46,282 bases of DNA. It comes from GWE2-51-13 sp041736705. Lineage in GTDB: Bacteria > Bacillota_I > Bacilli_A > Erysipelotrichales > Erysipelotrichaceae. Below, in pieces: positions 22,422 to 30,941 of the stretch. Numbering within the stretch: the first letter of the stretch is position 1; each line of letters opens with the position of its first letter. Below the pieces are notes generated by a model. That model saw nothing but the letters and a program-made list of their open reading frames with translations, did not search any database and had not been told where the DNA came from. The translations under genes and the position numbers were made by a program. The stretch lies in NCBI GenBank assembly GCA_041736705.1, contig JBGSTC010000003.1, positions 1-46,282 on the forward strand. Reading direction: 5' to 3'.

Positions 22422-23491
22422 CTCTGTTCCCCTTTCAGTTCATCCATCAATTCATGGACGCTTACGATCTTGTCTAAACGATAGCCGTTGGATCCGGTGA
22501 AGACCAGTCCGTTTTGGGGATCGCCGCTGACCGAGGTGATCAGTGCCTCGGTGATGCAATAAGGGGTGGCCAAGGGATTGCACGGCGTCAAACAGTTGAC
22601 GCAGCGTTTCGCCCGGCGGAGTTCCCCGTCAAGCGCGGCCACGAAAGGCGTATTGACCCCCCTGCCAGGTAAGCCGACCGGGGAGATCGTGTACACGATG
22701 TCTTCTTGTTTGGCATCGAGCAGAGTCTGTTTGAAATTCATGTGCGCATCGCATTCGTGGGTCGCGATGAAGCGGGTCGCCATCTGGACGCCGTCGGATC
22801 CTTGTTCAATCAGGTCGACGATGTCTTGGTGGGTGTAGACCCCGCCGGCGCAGAAGATCGGGATTTTGCGTCCGATGCGCTCTTCCACGGGACGGACGAC
22901 GTCGATCACTTCACGCAGGATCTCGCTTAATTCCGGAAGATTGCCTTTGGCGATTTCTTCTTTGGAGATCCCCAAATGCCCGCCGGCCAATGGACCTTCG
23001 ATGACGATGAAATCAGGGAGACGTTGGGTCCGTTTTTCCCAGACGCTCATGATCAGACGGGCGGCTTTGCCGGAAGAGACGATCGGCGCCAACAAAATGG
23101 CGGGATTGGTGACGATTTGGGGTAGATCCAAAGGAAGCCCCGCCCCGCTGATGATCGCGTCGATCGGTTGCGTATTCAAAAACGTCCAGATTTCTTTGTG
23201 TTGCTTGCCGGCGACCATGACGTTCACCCCCAACAAGCCTTTCCCTTCGCTCATCGATTTCGCCAAGGCGATTTCATGGGTGAGGGCACGGATGTTGGCT
23301 TGCAGGGAATTCTGGTAGAAGTCGCTTTCGCGATACCCGGGTTGGGCGGCGGAGATGACCCCCATGCCGCCTTCGCGCATTACGGCCGAAGAGAGTCGAT
23401 GCAAGGAAACCCCGATGCCCATGCCGCCCTGGATGATCGGGACAGTAAGGGTTCGGTTGCCAAGGACGACCGGTTTCAGGGAAGTCGCCAT
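22418..23491 (-). CDS. Nitronate monooxygenase-like flavoprotein (FabK paralogue)
   Basis: The 357-residue TIM-barrel flavoprotein has the NPD/FabK FMN-binding pattern: VPIIQGGMGIGVS, then IEGPLAGGHLG, GGVYTHQDI and GVQMATRF. A C-terminal Cys-rich element CVNCLTPCNPLATPYCI is absent from FabK. Proteins of this type are annotated as nitronate monooxygenase or 2-nitropropane dioxygenase and are frequent in Firmicutes fatty acid loci. It overlaps fabK by 16 bases and fabD by 4. A role as a second enoyl reductase or in detoxifying nitronates can both be argued; neither is shown. Confidence 0.85.
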   Translation of the reverse strand: MATSLKPVVLGNRTLTVPIIQGGMGIGVSLHRLSSAVMREGGMGVISAAQPGYRESDFYQNSLQANIRALTHEIALAKSMSEGKGLLGVNVMVAGKQHKEIWTFLNTQPIDAIISGAGLPLDLPQIVTNPAILLAPIVSSGKAARLIMSVWEKRTQRLPDFIVIEGPLAGGHLGISKEEIAKGNLPELSEILREVIDVVRPVEERIGRKIPIFCAGGVYTHQDIVDLIEQGSDGVQMATRFIATHECDAHMNFKQTLLDAKQEDIVYTISPVGLPGRGVNTPFVAALDGELRRAKRCVNCLTPCNPLATPYCITEALITSVSGDPQNGLVFTGSNGYRLDKIVSVHELMDELKGEQR

Positions 23492-24417
23492 GTGCTCATC
23501 TCGCTTAGGGTTTGTTTCGCTTCGTCCATCAGCTCATCCAAGATGACGCGCAAAGGTCGGATCTCTTTGATCATCCCTGCGACCTGACCGGCCATGACGG
23601 ATCCGGTCTTCACATCGCCGTCCAAGACCGCACGACGCATCGACCCCAGGGTCAGTTTTTCCAATTCAAGGGTGGTGGTCCCGTTCTTTTCCATTTCGAT
23701 GTAGGTTTTCGTCATTTCGTTGCGCAAACAGCGCACAGGGGCACCGACGCTGCGTCCGGTGACCACGGTATCGATATCCTTCGCATCCAAGATCGCTTGT
23801 TTATAGTTGATGTGGATGGGGCATTCTTCCGAGACCAAAAGACAAGTCCCGACCTGTACGCCCTGGGCGCCTAAAGCCAAGGCGGCGACCAATTGCCGCC
23901 CGCTGGCGATGCCGCCCGCGGCGATGACCGGGATCTTCACGGCGTTGACGATCTGCGGGACCAAGGCCATGGTGGTGAGTTCACCGACGTGGCCGCCGGA
24001 TTCCGTCCCTTCCGCGATGATCATGTCGACCCCCAAGCCTTCCATACGTCGTGCCAAGCCGACCGAAGGGACGACGGGGATGACTTTCACACCGGCTTCC
24101 TTGAGTTTAGCGACATACTTGGCGGGATTCCCCGCCCCGGTCGTGACGACCGGTACTTTCATGTCCGCGACCAATTGGGCCAATGCATCGCTGTGCGGGT
24201 TCATCAGCATCAAGTTGACGCCGAAAGGTTTATCCGTCAAGGATCGGCAGGTTTCGATCTCGACACGGATCTGGTCGGCGTTGCGACCGCCCGTGGCGAT
24301 GATGCCCAAACCGCCCGCGTTACTGACAGCCGCGGCGAAGGCGCCGGTGGCGATGTTCGCCATCCCGCCCTGCAGGATCGGTTTTTCGATCGATAAGAGT
24401 TCACATATCGTGTTCAT
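23476..24417 (-). CDS. fabK: Enoyl-ACP reductase II (FMN-dependent)
   Basis: The 313-residue protein fits FabK, the triclosan-resistant flavin enoyl reductase. It has KPILQGGMANIATG at the start, PVVTTGAGNPAKY, the catalytic-His region AEGTESGGHVGELTT, and AAGGIASGRQLVAALALGAQGVQVGT for FMN phosphate. It catalyses the last step of each elongation cycle. No FabI or FabL is present. It lies 12 bases after fabH. Confidence 0.93.
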   Translation of the reverse strand: MNTICELLSIEKPILQGGMANIATGAFAAAVSNAGGLGIIATGGRNADQIRVEIETCRSLTDKPFGVNLMLMNPHSDALAQLVADMKVPVVTTGAGNPAKYVAKLKEAGVKVIPVVPSVGLARRMEGLGVDMIIAEGTESGGHVGELTTMALVPQIVNAVKIPVIAAGGIASGRQLVAALALGAQGVQVGTCLLVSEECPIHINYKQAILDAKDIDTVVTGRSVGAPVRCLRNEMTKTYIEMEKNGTTTLELEKLTLGSMRRAVLDGDVKTGSVMAGQVAGMIKEIRPLRVILDELMDEAKQTLSEMSTWRLP

Positions 24418-24429
24418 GGTTGTTTCTCC

Positions 24430-25398
24430 TTAGACACTCAGCACGAAGGCGCCGTAGGTCAGTCCCGCACCGAAGCCGATCATCATGACTTTCTGACCGG
24501 GGTGCAGGCGGTTATCTCTCTTCAATGCGGTAAGCGCGATGGGGATCGAGGCCGCGGACGTGTTTCCGATGTCTTCGATCACCGAGACGAATTTATCGTC
24601 GGTTTGTTTGAAGGTCTTGGCGATGTAGCTGGTGATCCGTTGGTTGGCTTGGTGGAGCACCACATGGTCCAGATCGTCCAGGGTCATCCCGGTTTCCTGG
24701 GTGAATTCCTTGATGGCGCGCTGGATCGCCTCGATGGCGAACTGGAAGACCGCGGTTCCGTCCATTTGGACTTTCTGCGGTTGTGCCTCGTGGGTGACCA
24801 GCGGGTTGTTGACGGGGACGCCCGGAGCGAACAAGCTGCATTTCGCATCGAATTTGCGATAGGTTTTCGACCAGAGGCTTTTCCCTTCGCCCGTATTACT
24901 TAGGACGACGGCGCCCGCCCCGTCTCCGAAGAGGATGCAGGTGCGGCGGTCGCTGAAGTCGAGTACTTTCGAGATGACTTCGGCGCCGATCAACAGGATG
25001 TGCTTGTATTTACCCGTACTCAAGAGGGCATTGGCGGTTTCAAGTCCGTAGACAAAGCCCGAACAAGCCCCGTTGAGGTCGTAGGCCAGGATGTCGTCGC
25101 GCGCTTCCAGCGCATCGGCGACCCGACAGGCGACCGAAGGCGTGATTTCGCTGGGTGTAAACGTGGCGACCAGGATCGCATCCAAGTCGGAAGCGTTCAA
25201 ATTCGCATCGGATAATGCGATCTTTGCCGCCTGGATCGCCAGGTCGTGGGTGTTCTCTTCGGTGGCGAAGTGCCGCGAAGAAATCCCGGAGCGGCTATGG
25301 ATCCATTCGTGGTTGGTATCCACGATTTTCGCCATGTCGTCGTTGGTGAAGGTCGCCGACGGAAGATAGGACCCCATGCCTTTCAGTGTGAAACTCAT
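24430..25398 (-). CDS. fabH: 3-oxoacyl-ACP synthase III
   Basis: The 322-residue enzyme starts fatty acid chains by condensing an acyl-CoA with malonyl-ACP. The Cys-His-Asn triad is C112 (NGACSGF), H249 (VLHQANQRI) and N279 (GNTSAAS), the positions of E. coli FabH. Branched-chain acyl-CoA from the leucine dehydrogenase/oxidoreductase operon in this window could serve as primer if the pocket permits, giving iso and anteiso acids; this is inference. It overlaps accA by 4 bases. Confidence 0.95.
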   Translation of the reverse strand: MSFTLKGMGSYLPSATFTNDDMAKIVDTNHEWIHSRSGISSRHFATEENTHDLAIQAAKIALSDANLNASDLDAILVATFTPSEITPSVACRVADALEARDDILAYDLNGACSGFVYGLETANALLSTGKYKHILLIGAEVISKVLDFSDRRTCILFGDGAGAVVLSNTGEGKSLWSKTYRKFDAKCSLFAPGVPVNNPLVTHEAQPQKVQMDGTAVFQFAIEAIQRAIKEFTQETGMTLDDLDHVVLHQANQRITSYIAKTFKQTDDKFVSVIEDIGNTSAASIPIALTALKRDNRLHPGQKVMMIGFGAGLTYGAFVLSV

Positions 25399-26327
25399 GT
25401 GTTGGCCTCCCCGAAGCGACGTAGTCGTTCATACCGGTTCGCCAAGAGCGTTTCCGTTTTCAATTTTCTCAATTGGATCAATTCCTCCCGTAGATGTTGG
25501 GTGAAAGAAGCCACGACTTTCTCGGGTTTGACGTGGATGCCTTCTTCCGGTTCATCGACGATGATGTCGACGAATCCGTTTTGTTTTAAGTCCTGGGCCG
25601 TCATCTTCATATACGCGGCGGCTTCGGCCGCCCGCGTCGCGTCTTTATAGAGGATGGTCGCGAAGCCCTCGGGCGACAAGATGGAATACACGGCGTGTTC
25701 AAGCATGATGAGTTTATCGCAGACCGACAACGCGAGCGCTCCGCCGCTCCCGCCTTCGCCCAAGACGAAGGTGACGATGGGCACCTTGAGTTGCGACATT
25801 TCCATGAGGTTGCGGGCGATCGCTTCGCCCTGTCCCTTTTCTTCCGCCCCGATCCCGGGATACGCACCCGGCGTATCGACGAAGGTCAGGATCGGTCTTC
25901 CGAATTTCTCAGCCTGCTTCATCATCCGCAATGCTTTACGATACCCTTCGGGTGTATTCATCCCGAAGTTGCACATCAGGTTCTCCTGCAGGTTGCTTCC
26001 CTTGCGTTGGGCGATGATCGTGACCGGTACGCCCAAGAATCGGGCAAGCGCCGTGAACATCGCGCAATCGTCGCCGCTTTGACGGTCGCCGTGCATTTCG
26101 ATCACGTCGGTGAACATCGCGTTGATGAAGTAAAGGGCGTTGGGACGTTTACTATAGCGGGCGATCTGGACTTTGGTCCAAGGGTCGGGCTGGGTGAATA
26201 AACTTTTGCGTAAGAAATCTTGCTCGAGTTTTAGTTTCTCCGCGACATCCGTCGCTTCGTGATCCACCTCGTTATTGATCTCTTCTTTCAGTTCGATCAG
26301 ACGGTTCAATTGTTCCTGGATACTCAT
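25395..26327 (-). CDS. accA: Acetyl-CoA carboxylase carboxyltransferase, alpha subunit
   Basis: The 310-residue protein shows the AccA helical N-terminus and crotonase-like core, with GDRQSGDDCAMF, TFVDTPGAYPGIGAEEKGQGEAIARNL and GEGGSGGALAL. With AccD it transfers the carboxyl group from biotin to acetyl-CoA. It overlaps accD by 4 bases. Confidence 0.96.
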   Translation of the reverse strand: MSIQEQLNRLIELKEEINNEVDHEATDVAEKLKLEQDFLRKSLFTQPDPWTKVQIARYSKRPNALYFINAMFTDVIEMHGDRQSGDDCAMFTALARFLGVPVTIIAQRKGSNLQENLMCNFGMNTPEGYRKALRMMKQAEKFGRPILTFVDTPGAYPGIGAEEKGQGEAIARNLMEMSQLKVPIVTFVLGEGGSGGALALSVCDKLIMLEHAVYSILSPEGFATILYKDATRAAEAAAYMKMTAQDLKQNGFVDIIVDEPEEGIHVKPEKVVASFTQHLREELIQLRKLKTETLLANRYERLRRFGEANT

Positions 26328-27193
26328 TTGATCCCTCCATGCATGCTTAACAGGGACCCCAATACGGTGCGCTGTTGGCTACGGGGGACGATCGCATCGA
26401 CGAACCCGTGGGAAAGTTGGAATTCGGCGGATTGGAATCCTTCCGGCAAAGTTTGTTTGATCGTGTTTTCGATGACCCTCTGTCCCGCAAACCCGATCAA
26501 GGCTTTGGGTTCCGCAAGGATGATGTCGCCCAGGCTCGCAAAGCTGGCGGTGACGCCGCCCGTGGTCGGATGGGTCAGGAAACTGATGAACAGTAAGCCT
26601 TTTTCGTGATGTCTCGCCAAGGCCGCCGAGGTTTTCGCCATCTGCATCAAGGAATAGATCCCCTCCTGCATACGGGCTCCCCCCGAAGTCGCGCTGATGA
26701 TGACCGGAAGACGTTTGCGGGTCGCACGTTCGATCGCCCGGGTGATCTTCTCCCCCACGGCGCTGCCCATCGAAGCCATCATGAAACGGTTGTCCATGAC
26801 GCAGAGGACACAGGGATGATTCAGGATGTTCGCGCTGCCGCATACGACAGCTTCGTGAAGTTGCGTCTTTTGACGGTTGAGTCCGAGTTTTTCGCGATAG
26901 TCCGGGAAATTCAAGGGATCTTTCCCGATCAGGCTTTTGTCCCATTCGTCGAAGGATTTCTCGTCGCACCACAGTTTGATGCGCGTTGTGGCATCGATTG
27001 GTTCGTGATGGCCGCATTTCACACAGGTGTAAAACGCCCGTTGGAACGCGGAGACTTCCATCATCTCGCCGCAACTCGAACACGCCCGCATTAATCCGTC
27101 GGGTGCTTCTTTGCGTTCGGGCTGGCTTTTTTTATTGCGCCAACTCATGAAGTCGGCGATTTTCTCTTTTCGAAATAAGAAAGGCTTCTCCAT
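26324..27193 (-). CDS. accD: Acetyl-CoA carboxylase carboxyltransferase, beta subunit
   Basis: The 289-residue protein has the AccD zinc ribbon C38-x2-C41 and C57-x2-C60, followed by the crotonase-like fold with SGGARMQEGIYSLMQMAKT and TTGGVTASFASLGD. The ATG at 27193 overlaps the accC stop as TAATG. A second ATG at residue 16 (MSWRNKK) is a possible alternative start. Confidence 0.95.
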   Translation of the reverse strand: MEKPFLFRKEKIADFMSWRNKKSQPERKEAPDGLMRACSSCGEMMEVSAFQRAFYTCVKCGHHEPIDATTRIKLWCDEKSFDEWDKSLIGKDPLNFPDYREKLGLNRQKTQLHEAVVCGSANILNHPCVLCVMDNRFMMASMGSAVGEKITRAIERATRKRLPVIISATSGGARMQEGIYSLMQMAKTSAALARHHEKGLLFISFLTHPTTGGVTASFASLGDIILAEPKALIGFAGQRVIENTIKQTLPEGFQSAEFQLSHGFVDAIVPRSQQRTVLGSLLSMHGGIK

Positions 27194-28545
27194 TACAGTA
27201 CCACCTCGTCCTGATGTTTCGCCATGAAGGACGTCGTGTAGTTGCCCTTCAGGAATTCGGCGTGATGCAGGATCAGATATTGCATATCCAGATTACAGGT
27301 CAATCCTTCGATGATGCATTCTTCAAGCGCTGCGCGTAGTTTTTTTATCGCGCCTAGACGCGAGGTATCGAAGGCTAGGATTTTGGCGATCATGGAATCG
27401 TAATACGGGCTGATGGTCGCCCCGTTGTACATCGCGCTATCCACGCGTATTTTCGGTCCGGCCGGGAAATGCAGGAAACGGATCGTCCCCGGGGAGGGGG
27501 CGAAATTCAGTTTGGGATTCTCCGCGTTGATGCGGACCTCGATCGCATGGCCAAGGAGTTGGATTTCCTCCTGCACAAACGACAAAGCGAGACCGGAAGC
27601 GATCTTCAATTGTTCTTTCACGATGTCGATGCCGGTCACCAGTTCGCTGACCCCGTGTTCGACCTGCAGTCGCGTGTTCATTTCCATGAAATAGAACTTG
27701 CGGTCCTTGTCGACGAGGAATTCGATGGTCCCGGCGTTGCGGTAGCCGATATGCTTGGCGGCACGCACGGCCGCTTCGCCCATTTCACGGCGCAGGTCGT
27801 CGTCGAGAAAACGCGAGGGGCTTTCTTCGATGAGTTTCTGGTTGCGGCGTTGGATACTGCAATCCCGCTCAAACAAATGCACGACGTTCCCGTAGGCATC
27901 GGCCAACAATTGGAACTCGATGTGTTTGGGGTCGCGCACGAATTTTTCGATATACATGTCGCCGTTGCCGAAGGCGCTACGGGCTTCGTTGGATGCGATG
28001 TCATAGGCGTCGGCCACTTCTTCGCGCTTGTCGACGATCCGCATGCCGCGTCCCCCGCCTCCGTGGGCGGCTTTCAGGATGACCGGATAGCCGATCTTGT
28101 CGGCGATCTCCAGGGCTTCTTTTTCATCTCTCAATATCCCTTGCGATCCTTCGACGACCGGAACCCCGGCGTCGCGCATCGCTTGTTTGGCTTGGGCTTT
28201 ATCCCCCATCTTCTCCATGACATCCGCGCTGGGTCCGATGAACACCATCCCGCATTGTTCGACCATGCGGGCGAAACTTGCGTTCTCGCTGAGAAACCCG
28301 AATCCCGGATGGATGGCGTCGCAATGATAATATAGGGCGGCGCTGAGGATGTTGGAGACGTTGAGATAGCTCTCGCTGCTTTTCGGTCCCCCGACGCACA
28401 CCGCATAGGACGCCAGCTGGGTATGCAGGGCTTCCGCATCGGCGCTGGAGTAGATCGCCACGGTTTCGATGCCGAGTTCCTTGCAGGCCCGGATGATCCG
28501 GACGGCGATTTCCCCGCGATTGGCGATGCAGACGCGTTTAAACAT
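27193..28545 (-). CDS. accC: Acetyl-CoA carboxylase biotin carboxylase subunit
   Basis: The 450-residue ATP-grasp enzyme carboxylates biotin on AccB. It begins MFKRVCIANRGEIAVRIIRAC, contains the glycine-rich ATP loop HGGGGRGMR, and MNTRLQVEHGVSE of the active site. The ATG at 28545 overlaps the accB stop by 8 bases and has GAGGA upstream; a longer frame from 28572 is rejected. Length is that of the family. Confidence 0.96.
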   Translation of the reverse strand: MFKRVCIANRGEIAVRIIRACKELGIETVAIYSSADAEALHTQLASYAVCVGGPKSSESYLNVSNILSAALYYHCDAIHPGFGFLSENASFARMVEQCGMVFIGPSADVMEKMGDKAQAKQAMRDAGVPVVEGSQGILRDEKEALEIADKIGYPVILKAAHGGGGRGMRIVDKREEVADAYDIASNEARSAFGNGDMYIEKFVRDPKHIEFQLLADAYGNVVHLFERDCSIQRRNQKLIEESPSRFLDDDLRREMGEAAVRAAKHIGYRNAGTIEFLVDKDRKFYFMEMNTRLQVEHGVSELVTGIDIVKEQLKIASGLALSFVQEEIQLLGHAIEVRINAENPKLNFAPSPGTIRFLHFPAGPKIRVDSAMYNGATISPYYDSMIAKILAFDTSRLGAIKKLRAALEECIIEGLTCNLDMQYLILHHAEFLKGNYTTSFMAKHQDEVVL

Positions 28546-28969
28546 GGTCTTCCTCGATTTCGAAGAGGACATCGTCGAACGCGACCAAATCCCCGTCGTT
28601 GCGTGCGACCTTGACGATCGTTCCGCTTACCGGGCTCTTGACTTCGTTCATGACTTTCATGGCTTCCAGGATACAGAGCGCCTGGTTGACCTTGACTTTA
28701 TCTCCGACGCCCACGAAAGGCGGCGTGCTCGGGGACTTGCGACTGTAGTACGTGGCGACCAGCGGGGCTTTCACAAGCGTCCCTTGCGTACACGGAAGAG
28801 GCGCCGGCTCACTAACAACCCGGCTCGCTTCAGCGTATGAAGGATGCACGATTGTGTGTCCGGCGCCTCGCTTCAATTCGATCGTGCCGTCTTCGTCTTC
28901 CAGTCTCAGTTCCTGAATATCGCTGGTCTTCAAGAGCGCCATCAGCGCTTGGATCTTGTCGATATTCAT
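28538..28969 (-). CDS. accB: Acetyl-CoA carboxylase biotin carboxyl carrier protein
   Basis: The 143-residue protein has an N-terminal helix, a Pro-containing linker (about 45-65) and a C-terminal biotinyl domain with the biotinylation site EAMKVMNEV (K105). BirA at 29343 would attach the biotin. It lies 8 bases after the acyl carrier protein gene. Confidence 0.95.
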   Translation of the reverse strand: MNIDKIQALMALLKTSDIQELRLEDEDGTIELKRGAGHTIVHPSYAEASRVVSEPAPLPCTQGTLVKAPLVATYYSRKSPSTPPFVGVGDKVKVNQALCILEAMKVMNEVKSPVSGTIVKVARNDGDLVAFDDVLFEIEEDHV

Positions 28970-28977
28970 GGTCGTGC

Positions 28978-29205
28978 CTACTTCAGGCTTTCGATGTAGG
29001 TGACGATGTCCTGCACGGTGATGAATTTCGCCGCGGCTTCGTCGTCGACCTTGATGTCGAAGGCGTCTTCCAGCGCGATGGTCAATTCGACCGCATCCAA
29101 GGAATCGGCGCCCAAGTCTTGCTTTAACTGGGATTCAAGTGCTACACTATTTACGTCAACGTTGAGGTTTTCGGCGATCACTGCTTTTACTTTTTCGAGA
29201 ATCAT
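28978..29205 (-). CDS. acpP: Acyl carrier protein
   Basis: The 75-residue protein has the 4'-phosphopantetheine site GADSLDAVEL with S35 and the acidic helices of ACP. The ATG at 29205 has AGGAGG at nine bases; the 11-codon upstream extension is rejected. It is the first gene of the operon, which runs from here to fabZ with nearly all junctions overlapping or within about 12 bases. Confidence 0.95.
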   Translation of the reverse strand: MILEKVKAVIAENLNVDVNSVALESQLKQDLGADSLDAVELTIALEDAFDIKVDDEAAAKFITVQDIVTYIESLK

Positions 29206-29236
29206 GTTGTTTTCCCTCCTATGGTAAAACAGTGTC

Positions 29237-29264
29237 ATTATAATACTTTGATTTTAAAAGTAAA
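29237..29264 (-). promoter_or_regulatory. Promoter of the fatty acid synthesis operon with inverted repeat
   Basis: TTTACT (29264-29259) and a perfect TATAAT (29242-29237) are 16 bases apart. The spacer and edge of the -35 form the inverted repeat ACTTT-N7-AAAGT (29261-29245), a good place for a repressor. It does not match the FapR consensus as I remember it. Confidence 0.55.
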
Positions 29265-29288
29265 TACGATTAACGCTATTTCATGCAC

Positions 29289-29302
29289 TGTAATGGCTTA
29301 CA
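29289..29302. promoter_or_regulatory. cre-like site between acpP and birA
   Basis: TGTAATGGCTTACA differs from the site at 14485 by one base and from the cre consensus at one position. It lies 25 bases upstream of the acpP -35 and 41 bases before the birA start. It could be a CcpA site or belong to another regulator. Confidence 0.35.
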
Positions 29303-29342
29303 TTCTTAGGTTTCATGCAATCTTCACAAAGGAGGTTCCTTC

Positions 29343-30053
29343 ATGAGTACCCCATTCGCCCATGAAATCCGACGATTCGACGTCCTCGACTCGACCAACG
29401 ATTACTGTTTCAGGGCACAGGAAGAACTGCGCAGCGGCAGCGTCGTGATGGCTGCGTATCAGACCCAAGGCAAAGGGACGCAAGGTCGGAAATGGAGTTC
29501 CGACCGCGATGAGAACCTGCTGTTCTCGATCTTGTATAAGGACGAATCCTTCGTTTCTTCCCCCCTGTTTAGCCATCGGATCGCCTTGGCGATCGTCTTC
29601 GCCTTGCGTGAATACGGTCTTACTCCCCAAATCAAATGGCCCAACGACATCCTGGTGGACCATCGCAAGATCGCGGGGATCCTGATCGAAACCAGCGGAA
29701 GAACCTGCGTCGTCGGGATCGGGGTCAACGTGAATCAGACCCAGTTCCCCCAGGATCTACGCATGCCCGCGACCTCCTTGATCCAACAGGTGAAGCAACG
29801 CCACGAACCTCTTGCCCTCTTACTGAAGGTGTTGGATGCGCTGGACGGCGTATTGGCACTGGACGATGAAACCCTGCTCGTCAACTATAAAGCCGTGCTC
29901 TATCAGCTCGGATTGCCTTGTGTGGTGAAACAAAAGGAAGACACGGTCGTGGCGACCGTCACGGACATCGACCCTGACGGATCGTTGATTGCGACCGACA
30001 ACGACCAAAACAAGATCAAGATTCATTCCAAAGCGATGATCGACATCGAATAA
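29343..30053 (+). CDS. birA: Biotin--protein ligase (no repressor domain)
   Basis: The 236-residue protein has the ligase core GKGTQGRKWSS (biotinyl-AMP loop), KWPNDILVDHRKIAGILIE, and a C-terminal SH3-like domain. The N-terminal winged helix of bifunctional BirA is missing, so it is an enzyme only and cannot repress biotin genes. It activates AccB of the divergent fatty acid operon. The start has AAAGGAGG at seven bases. Confidence 0.94.
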   Translation: MSTPFAHEIRRFDVLDSTNDYCFRAQEELRSGSVVMAAYQTQGKGTQGRKWSSDRDENLLFSILYKDESFVSSPLFSHRIALAIVFALREYGLTPQIKWPNDILVDHRKIAGILIETSGRTCVVGIGVNVNQTQFPQDLRMPATSLIQQVKQRHEPLALLLKVLDALDGVLALDDETLLVNYKAVLYQLGLPCVVKQKEDTVVATVTDIDPDGSLIATDNDQNKIKIHSKAMIDIE

Positions 30054-30054
30054 T

Positions 30055-30087
30055 AAAAAGCAAGAATCGCTTGGATTCTTGCTTTTT
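30055..30087. terminator. Bidirectional terminator between birA and the flavodoxin gene
   Basis: AAGCAAGAATC and GATTCTTGCTT form an 11-base-pair stem with a five-base loop. It is flanked by AAAAA on the left and TTTTT on the right, so it works for both convergent transcripts. Confidence 0.85.
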
Positions 30088-30550
30088 AGCGTAGGAAGGT
30101 CTCGATCCGTTCGGGATGGGTCAAGATTGGTTTGGATCCTTCCGGTGTTTTGGAGATCATCTTCACCATCATCTTGTGGGCGAAGTTCATCTTTTCAACC
30201 TGCAGTTTCCCACCGAAATTCTCGATGGAAGAAGCATGTTCAACAAGACTAGAAGGAAAATTGGTTTTGATTTCCTCGTTGAAATTGGCTTCGAAGGCAC
30301 AGCAGAGGAAGAGCCGGACTTCTTTCTTCAGTAATTCGCTTTCATGGGTTTTCGCGAATTCGATCAGGTTCTTGTGTACTTTCCCGACATAGATCGCGCC
30401 TCCCAAGATAACGGAATCATACGCTTCGAGATTCATATCCGTCGTTTTCTGCAGGTTGATTACCGTCGCATCGGGAATCCGTTTCTTCATTTCATCGACG
30501 ATTTCCTGCGTATACCCGTAGGTGGTGGTGTACAGGATCAAGGTTTTCAT
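30086..30550 (-). CDS. Flavodoxin-domain protein
   Basis: The 154-residue protein begins MKTLILYTTTYGYTQEIV, with the FMN-phosphate loop TTTYGYT (8-14), then VILGGAIYVGKV and LFLCCAF for the isoalloxazine. It resembles HemG-type/menaquinone-dependent flavodoxins more than free electron-carrier flavodoxins. The ATG at 30550 is one base after the stop of the FMN-binding gene. Its partner genes suggest a small redox relay under MarR control. Confidence 0.85.
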   Translation of the reverse strand: MKTLILYTTTYGYTQEIVDEMKKRIPDATVINLQKTTDMNLEAYDSVILGGAIYVGKVHKNLIEFAKTHESELLKKEVRLFLCCAFEANFNEEIKTNFPSSLVEHASSIENFGGKLQVEKMNFAHKMMVKMISKTPEGSKPILTHPERIETFLR

Positions 30551-30551
30551 G

Positions 30552-30941
30552 TCATTCTCCATCCAGCGCATCTTCGATGGCTTTGAGATAGGCTTTGGTC
30601 GTCACGGTCGCACCGGCTTGGATATCGATCTCCAACGACTGCTTCGCAAGCACTTCGTCGATCACGCCCTGCGTCACCGTGTCCAATTGAATCATCACGT
30701 CTTTTTCAACGTCGATGCTTACGATCCGATGGTTTTCGACATGGACGATCAATGTGTTCTTCCATCGGTTGAGTGCGTATTTCCCTTCATACGCTCCATC
30801 CGGGGTCTGCGAAAGGTCGATCGACCCGACGGAGACGTTCGCGCCTTCTTTCAGGCCGTTGGTGAAGATGAAGCCGACGACGAGTGCGATGACGATTAAA
30901 CTTCCTAAAACGACTCCGATGATTTTCAATCCCTTTTTCAT
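30552..30941 (-). CDS. Membrane-anchored FMN-binding domain protein
   Basis: The 129-residue protein has an N-terminal membrane helix (about 6-28) and an FMN_bind domain outside it: DGAYEGKY, VHVENHRIVSIDV, and QAGATVTTKAYLKAIEDAL. In NqrC/RnfG-type domains the second Thr of such a GATxT motif receives covalent FMN from ApbE; here that would be T114. ApbE is not in the window. It overlaps the marR gene by 4 bases and precedes the flavodoxin gene. It probably passes electrons across or along the outer membrane face. Confidence 0.85.
   Translation of the reverse strand: MKKGLKIIGVVLGSLIVIALVVGFIFTNGLKEGANVSVGSIDLSQTPDGAYEGKYALNRWKNTLIVHVENHRIVSIDVEKDVMIQLDTVTQGVIDEVLAKQSLEIDIQAGATVTTKAYLKAIEDALDGE

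Noticed and set aside
29245..29261. FapR or FabT operator at the acpP promoter
   Set aside because: The repeat ACTTT-N7-AAAGT does not fit the consensus of either regulator as I remember it.
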